64,000 nucleotides of DNA, from positions 7,353,169 through 7,417,168 of the forward strand of contig OZ038439.1 of assembly GCA_964036275.1 (NCBI GenBank), written 5' to 3'. Origin of the DNA: Litoditis marina (lineage: Eukaryota > Nematoda > Chromadorea > Rhabditida > Rhabditidae). Positions 58,286-64,000 of the stretch are shown here, in pieces. The translations under genes and the position numbers were made by a program. Position 1 is the first letter of the stretch, and each line of letters begins with the position of its first letter. Under the pieces are notes generated by a model that was given only the letters and a program-made list of their open reading frames with translations, was not told the DNA's origin and did no database searches.

Positions 58286-58357
58286 GGCCGGATGGTCTAG
58301 GGGTATGATTCTCGCTTTGGGTGCGAGAGGTCCCGGGTTCGAATCCCGGTTCGGCCC
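58286..58357 (+). tRNA. tRNA-Pro(TGG), unit 12
   Basis: Consensus gene; AACTGG haplotype. Confidence 0.97.
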
Positions 58358-58674
58358 AAATTTTTAGTTTTGTCCGCTTTTTGCAAATGGTACTCCCAAC
58401 ATACACAATACTAATCAGAGAACACGTACGATAAATTATGAAGAAAGATTCTGCAAACTTACCCTATATTTGGTTGAAATGTATGGAAAACTGAAAGAAC
58501 CTGATCTTGTGTTTCATTTAGGTGAGTGTTATCGGCTCAAAAACATTTTGAGCGCAATTGTCTTGTAATATGGTTACTCAAAAGTGGGGTATACTAAAGA
58601 TAACCAGTAACCGTGTTCAACTGATTCAATATCTGCCCCCTCATGTCCCTTGTGGAGCGCCACATTCAACCAGC

Positions 58675-58746
58675 GGCCGGATGGTCTAGAGGTATGATTC
58701 TCGCTTCGGGTGCGAGAGGTCCCGGGTTCGATTCCCGGTTCGGCCC
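58675..58746 (+). tRNA. tRNA-Pro(CGG), unit 13
   Basis: Consensus gene; CATTGAG with GAAAATAAT. Confidence 0.97.
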
Positions 58747-59068
58747 AAATTTTTTATGCCGCAATTCTATTACACAGTGACAGAGAGCTGGGTCGAATGA
58801 TCGTTTTGCTACTTTTCATTGAGACCGTTCACGAAACTGCTCGGATTGAGAGGAATAATAGAAAATAATACAAACCGGTACTTACAAAAGTAAGTGAAGT
58901 GTTAATTGGTGGTTTGTTGCGTAAGTGCTAAAGGTCTATACGTTACCTTCTTTGCAATTACGCTAAACTAACTAGAAAAACTACAATTTCCCGAATTGGT
59001 TGAGAATTGAATGCAGACATAAACTGGAATTCCGCTCGGGTGTCCGATGCTAAGCGCTCTCATAACAT

Positions 59069-59140
59069 GGCCGGATGGTCTAGGGGTATGATTCTCGCTT
59101 TGGGTGCGAGAGGTCCCGGGTTCGAATCCCGGTTCGGCCC
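59069..59140 (+). tRNA. tRNA-Pro(TGG), unit 13
   Basis: Consensus gene; AACTAG haplotype. Confidence 0.97.
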
Positions 59141-59457
59141 AAATTTTTAGTTTTGTCCGCTTTTTGCAAATGGTACTCCCAACATACACAATACTAATCA
59201 GAGAACACGTACGATAAATTATGCAGAAAGATTCTGCAAACTTACCCTATATTTGGTTGAAATGTATGGAAAACTGAAAGAACCTGATCTTGTGTTTCAT
59301 TTAGGTGAGTGTTATCGGCTCAAAAACATTTTGAGCGCAATTGTCTTGTAATATGGTTACTCAAAAGTGGGGTATACTAAAGATAACCAGTAACCGTGTT
59401 CAACTGATTCAATATCTGCCCCCTCATGTCCCTTGTGGAGCGCCACATTCAACCAGC

Positions 59458-59529
59458 GGCCGGATGGTCTAGAGGTATGATTCTCGCTTCGGGTGCGAGA
59501 GGTCCCGGGTTCGATTCCCGGTTCGGCCC
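59458..59529 (+). tRNA. tRNA-Pro(CGG), unit 14
   Basis: Consensus gene; markers identical to unit 13. Confidence 0.97.
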
Positions 59530-59851
59530 AAATTTTTTATGCCGCAATTCTATTACACAGTGACAGAGAGCTGGGTCGAATGATCGTTTTGCTACTTTTC
59601 ATTGAGACCGTTCACGAAACTGCTCGGATTGAGAGGAATAATAGAAAATAATACAAACCGGTACTTACAAAAGTAAGTGAAGTGTTAATTGGTGGTTTGT
59701 TGCGTAAGTGCTAAAGGTCTATACGTTACCTTCTTTGCAATTACGCTAAACTAACTAGAAAAACTACAATTTCCCGAATTGGTTGAGAATTGAATGCAGA
59801 CATAAACTGGAATTCCGCTCGGGTGTCCGATGCTAAGCGCTCTCATAACAT

Positions 59852-59923
59852 GGCCGGATGGTCTAGGGGTATGATTCTCGCTTTGGGTGCGAGAGGTCCC
59901 GGGTTCGAATCCCGGTTCGGCCC
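59852..59923 (+). tRNA. tRNA-Pro(TGG), unit 14
   Basis: Consensus gene; ATGCAG marker follows. Confidence 0.97.
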
Positions 59924-60240
59924 AAATTTTTAGTTTTGTCCGCTTTTTGCAAATGGTACTCCCAACATACACAATACTAATCAGAGAACACGTACGATAA
60001 ATTATGCAGAAAGATTCTGCAAACTTACCCTATATTTGGTTGAAATGTATGGAAAACTGAAAGAACCTGATCTTGTGTTTCATTTAGGTGAGTGTTATCG
60101 GCTCAAAAACATTTTGAGCGCAATTGTCTTGTAATATGGTTACTCAAAAGTGGGGTAGACTAAAGATAACCAGTAACCGTGTTCAACTGATTCAATATCT
60201 GCCCCCTCATGTCCCTTGTGGAGCGCCACATTCAACCAGC

Positions 60241-60312
60241 GGCCGGATGGTCTAGAGGTATGATTCTCGCTTCGGGTGCGAGAGGTCCCGGGTTCGATTC
60301 CCGGTTCGGCCC
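60241..60312 (+). tRNA. tRNA-Pro(CGG), unit 15
   Basis: Consensus gene; the upstream spacer has GTAGAC in place of GTATAC, shared with units 2, 17, 18 and 19. Confidence 0.97.
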
Positions 60313-60634
60313 AAATTTTTTATGCCGCAATTCTATTACACAGTGACAGAGAGCTGGGTCGAATGATCGTTTTGCTACTTTTCATTGAGACCGTTCACGA
60401 AACTGCTCGGATTGAGAGGAATAATAGAAAATAATACAAACCGGTACTTACAAAAGTAAGTGAAGTGTTAATTGGTGGTTTGTTGCGTAAGGGCTAAAGG
60501 TCTATACGTTACCTTCTTTGCAATTACGCTAAACTAACTAGAAAAACTACAATTTCCCGAATTGGTTGAGAATTGAATGCAGACATAAACTGGAATTCCG
60601 CTCGGGTGTCCGATGCTAAGCGCTCTCATAACAT

Positions 60635-60706
60635 GGCCGGATGGTCTAGGGGTATGATTCTCGCTTTGGGTGCGAGAGGTCCCGGGTTCGAATCCCGGTT
60701 CGGCCC
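60635..60706 (+). tRNA. tRNA-Pro(TGG), unit 15
   Basis: Consensus gene; the upstream spacer has TAAGGGC, shared only with unit 18. Confidence 0.97.
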
Positions 60707-61023
60707 AAATTTTTAGTTTTGTCCGCTTTTTGCAAATGGTACTCCCAACATACACAATACTAATCAGAGAACACGTACGATAAATTATGCAGAAAGATTC
60801 TGCAAACTTACCCTATATTTGGTTGAAATGTATGGAAAACTGAAAGAACCTGATCTTGTGTTTCATTTAGGTGAGTGTTATCGGCTCAAAAACATTTTGA
60901 GCGCAATTGTCTTGTAATATGGTTACTCAAAAGTGGGGTATACTAAAGATAACCAGTAACCGTGTTCAACTGATTCAATATCTGCCCCCTCATGTCCCTT
61001 GTGGAGCGCCACATTCAACCAGC

Positions 61024-61095
61024 GGCCGGATGGTCTAGAGGTATGATTCTCGCTTCGGGTGCGAGAGGTCCCGGGTTCGATTCCCGGTTCGGCCC
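61024..61095 (+). tRNA. tRNA-Pro(CGG), unit 16
   Basis: Consensus gene; last CAATGAG-haplotype unit. Confidence 0.97.
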
Positions 61096-61417
61096 AAATT
61101 TTTTATGCCGCAATTCTATTACACAGTGACAGAGAGCTGGGTCGAATGATCGTTTTGCTACTTTTCAATGAGACCGTTCACGAAACTGCTCGGATTGAGA
61201 GGAATAATAGAAAATAATACAAACCGGTACTTACAAAAGTAAGTGAAGTGTTAATTGGTGGTTTGTTGCGTAAGTGCTAAAGGTCTATACGTTACCTTCT
61301 TTGCAATTACGCTAAACTAACTGGAAAAACTACAATTTCCCGAATTGGTTGAGAATTGAATGCAGACATAAACTGGAATTCCGCTCGGGTGTCCGATGCT
61401 AAGCGCTCTCATAACAT

Positions 61418-61489
61418 GGCCGGATGGTCTAGGGGTATGATTCTCGCTTTGGGTGCGAGAGGTCCCGGGTTCGAATCCCGGTTCGGCCC
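61418..61489 (+). tRNA. tRNA-Pro(TGG), unit 16
   Basis: Consensus gene; AACTGG haplotype. Confidence 0.97.
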
Positions 61490-61806
61490 AAATTTTTAGT
61501 TTTGTCCGCTTTTTGCAAATGGTACTCCCAACATACACAATACTAATCAGAGAACACGTACGATAAATTATGAAGAAAGATTCTGCAAACTTACCCTATA
61601 TTTGGTTGAAATGTATGGAAAACTGAAAGAACCTGATCTTGTGTTTCATTTAGGTGAGTGTTATCGGCTCAAAAACATTTTGAGCGCAATTGTCTTGTAA
61701 TATGGTTACTCAAAAGTGGGGTAGACTAAAGATAACCAGTAACCGTGTTCAACTGATTCAATGTCTGCCCCCTCATGTCCCTTGTGGAGCGCCACATTCA
61801 ACCAGC

Positions 61807-61878
61807 GGCCGGATGGTCTAGAGGTATGATTCTCGCTTCGGGTGCGAGAGGTCCCGGGTTCGATTCCCGGTTCGGCCC
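61807..61878 (+). tRNA. tRNA-Pro(CGG), unit 17
   Basis: Consensus gene; GTAGAC and CAATGTC spacer variants, as in unit 2. Confidence 0.97.
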
Positions 61879-62200
61879 AAATTTTTTATGCCGCAATTCT
61901 ATTACACAGTGACAGAGAGCTGGGTCGAATGATCGTTTTGCTACTTTTCATTGAGACCGTTCACGAAACTGCTCGGATTGAGAGGAATAATAGAAAATAA
62001 TACAAACCGGTACTTACAAAAGTAAGTGAAGTGTTAATTGGTGGTTTGTTGCGTAAGTGCTAAAGGTCTATACGTTACCTTCTTTGCAATTACGCTAAAC
62101 TAACTAGAAAAACTACAATTTCCCGAATTGGTTGAGAATTGAATGCAGACATAAACTGGAATTCCGCTCGGGTGTCCGATGCTAAGCGCTCTCATAACAT

Positions 62201-62272
62201 GGCCGGATGGTCTAGGGGTATGATTCTCGCTTTGGGTGCGAGAGGTCCCGGGTTCGAATCCCGGTTCGGCCC
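62201..62272 (+). tRNA. tRNA-Pro(TGG), unit 17
   Basis: Consensus gene. Confidence 0.97.
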
Positions 62273-62589
62273 AAATTTTTAGTTTTGTCCGCTTTTTGCA
62301 AATGGTACTCCCAACATACACAATACTAATCAGAGAACACGTACGATAAATTATGCAGAAAGATTCTGCAAACTTACCCTATATTTGGTTGAAATGTATG
62401 GAAAACTGAAAGAACCTGATCTTGTGTTTCATTTAGGTGAGTGTTATCGGCTCAAAAACATTTTGAGCGCAATTGTCTTGTAATATGGTTACTCAAAAGT
62501 GGGGTAGACTAAAGATAACCAGTAACCGTGTTCAACTGATTCAATATCTGCCCCCTCATGTCCTTTGTGGAGCGCCACATTCAACCAGC

Positions 62590-62661
62590 GGCCGGATGGT
62601 CTAGAGGTATGATTCTCGCTTCGGGTGCGAGAGGTCCCGGGTTCGATTCCCGGTTCGGCCC
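62590..62661 (+). tRNA. tRNA-Pro(CGG), unit 18
   Basis: Consensus gene; private TCCTTTG spacer variant upstream. Confidence 0.97.
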
Positions 62662-62983
62662 AAATTTTTTATGCCGCAATTCTATTACACAGTGACAGAG
62701 AGCTGGGTCGAATGATCGTTTTGCTACTTTTCATTGAGACCGTTCACGAAACTGCTCGGATTGAGAGGAATAATAGAAAATAATACAAACCGGTACTTAC
62801 AAAAGTAAGTGAAGTGTTAATTGGTGGTTTGTTGCGTAAGGGCTAAAGGTCTATACGTTACCTTCTTTGCAATTACGCCAAACTAACTAGAAAAACTACA
62901 ATTTCCCGAATTGGTTGAGAATTGAATGCAGACATAAACTGGAATTCCGCTCGGGTGTCCGATGCTAAGCGCTCTCATAACAT

Positions 62984-63055
62984 GGCCGGATGGTCTAGGG
63001 GTATGATTCTCGCTTTGGGTGCGAGAGGTCCCGGGTTCGAGTCCCGGTTCGGCCC
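62984..63055 (+). tRNA. tRNA-Pro(TGG), unit 18, T-loop variant
   Basis: Carries A59 to G in the T loop (TTCGAGTC), a position that tolerates either purine; probably functional. Confidence 0.95.
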
Positions 63056-63285
63056 AAATTTTTAGTTTTGTCCGCTTTTTGCAAATGGTACTCCCAACAT
63101 ACACAATACTAATCAGAGAACACGTACGATAAATTATGCAGAAAGATTCTGCAAACTTACCCTATATTTGGTTGAAATGTATGGAAAACCAAAAGTGGGG
63201 TAGACTAAAGATAACCAGTAACCGTGTTCAACTGATTCAATATCTGCCCCCTCATGTCCCTTGTGGAGCGCCACATTCAACCAGC

Positions 63286-63357
63286 GGCCGGATGGTCTAG
63301 AGGTATGATTCTCGCTTCGGGTGCGAGAGGTCCCGGGTTCGATTCCCGGTTCGGCCC
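63286..63357 (+). tRNA. tRNA-Pro(CGG), unit 19
   Basis: Consensus gene, only 696 bp after the previous CGG gene because 87 bp of spacer are deleted at about 63189. Its TGG partner would begin just past 64000. Confidence 0.96.
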
Positions 63358-63579
63358 AAATTTTTTATACCGCAATTCTATTACACAGTGACAGAGAGCT
63401 GGGTTGAATGATCGTTTTGCTACTTTTCATTGAGACCGTTCACGAAACTGCTCAGATTGAGAGGAATAATAGAAAATAATACAAACCGGTAATTACAAAA
63501 GTAAGTGGAGTGTTAATTGGTGTTTTGTTGCGCAAGTGCTAAAGGTCTATACGTTACCTTCTTTTCAATTACGCTAAAC

Positions 63580-63899
63580 TGTTCGGATATTGGATTGTGT
63601 TTATTTATTACCGTCGTTGCAATAATGTAGTACGTAATGTCGTCACAGTCAACGCCTGGTGCAATATCACGGCTGAGGCAATTTAGACAGGCGGTCTGTA
63701 GTTTAAGTTACTTCTTGTCTCTTGGTGTTTGTTTTCTAGTTTCGGGTGGGGTTTTTCCGTGTCTCCTTTGTAGTATTTTTGTATTCTGTTTCTATATAAA
63801 GTAAAGTCCCATTCTTTTGTTCTGTCCATAGTGGTTTACTACCACATTGTTACCTTTGTTTTTGCCTTTTGACTATTTACACGAACTTCCGTTCGTAAC
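63580..63899. mobile_element. Solo-LTR-like insertion in array unit 19
   Basis: A 320-bp segment starting TGTTCGGATATTGG and ending CCGTTCGTAAC interrupts the unit spacer. It is flanked by TAAAC (63575-63579, 63900-63904), extendable to 7 bp, as expected of an LTR target duplication. It contains a TATATAAAG box at about 63795. BEL/Pao-type LTRs often begin TGTTCGG; the class is an inference, and no internal coding region is present. Confidence 0.6.
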
Positions 63900-64000
63900 T
63901 AAACTAACTGGAAAAAGTACAATTTCCCGAATTGGTTGAGAATTGAATGCAGACAGAAACTGGAATTCCGCTCGGGTGTCCGATGCTAAGCGCTCTCATA

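Larger units (their letters stand above)
49055..64000. repeat. Tandem array of a 783-bp unit carrying two tRNA-Pro genes
   Basis: Eighteen complete units and the start of a nineteenth, head to tail, period 783 bp (first unit 786). Each holds tRNA-Pro(CGG), about 322 bp of spacer, tRNA-Pro(TGG), and about 317 bp of spacer. Unit-to-unit identity is very high; recurring variants (CATTGAG/CAATGAG, AACTAG/AACTGG, ATGCAG/ATGAAG) define two haplotypes. Spacers contain short perfect hairpins (GCTCAAAA-ACA-TTTTGAGC; CTTAC-AAAA-GTAAG). The last unit has an 87-bp deletion and an LTR insertion. The right edge of the window cuts the array. Confidence 0.97.

Overview
The window looks like nuclear DNA of a nematode, probably a rhabditid or diplogastrid-type worm with intron-rich genes; I cannot name the species. 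Introns end in TTTCAG-type acceptors, and several genes have a TTTCAG/TTGCAG site only 3-20 nt before the ATG, as expected for spliced-leader trans-splicing. The left-edge gene resembles nematode intestinal aspartic proteases, one gene encodes nematode CC-domain cysteine modules, and the noc-3 / hsp-6 / adss-1 trio matches, as I recall it, a C. elegans neighbourhood (cosmid C37H5).

Layout. 0.5-1.0 kb: the first two exons of an aspartic protease (minus) that runs off the left edge. 1.8-12.3 kb: a complete 20-exon noc-3 (minus, 782 aa). 12.3-12.8 kb: a shared promoter. 12.8-18.9 kb: an 18-exon mitochondrial Hsp70, hsp-6 (plus, 667 aa). 22.3-28.3 kb: a 12-exon adenylosuccinate synthetase, adss-1 (plus, 446 aa). 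28.7-31.7 kb: a secreted five-exon CC-domain protein (minus, 182 aa). 31.7-36.8 kb: a repeat-rich intergenic stretch with clustered CACGTG sites. 36.9-47.8 kb: three tandem paralogous bZIP-like genes (minus), here called B, A and C. A has an acidic N-terminal domain, a basic region and a zipper. B lacks the acidic domain. C keeps the acidic domain and zipper but has lost the basic region. In A and B the 75-nt basic-region exon sits between a GA tract and a CU tract that could pair in the pre-mRNA. 49.1-64.0 kb: a tandem array of a 783-bp unit, each unit carrying one tRNA-Pro(CGG) and one tRNA-Pro(TGG). There are 37 tRNA genes here and the array continues past the right edge.

The conserved genes serve ribosome assembly and replication licensing (noc-3), mitochondrial import and folding (hsp-6) and AMP synthesis (adss-1). 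The rest is accessory: a secreted cysteine-rich protein, a young bZIP family and several families of short inverted-repeat transposons, two of them with perfect 8-bp target duplications inside hsp-6 introns and one inside an adss-1 intron. All exon models were read by eye from splice motifs, reading phase and family similarity. Phases and summed lengths close exactly for noc-3, hsp-6, adss-1, the CC-domain gene and bZIP genes A and B.
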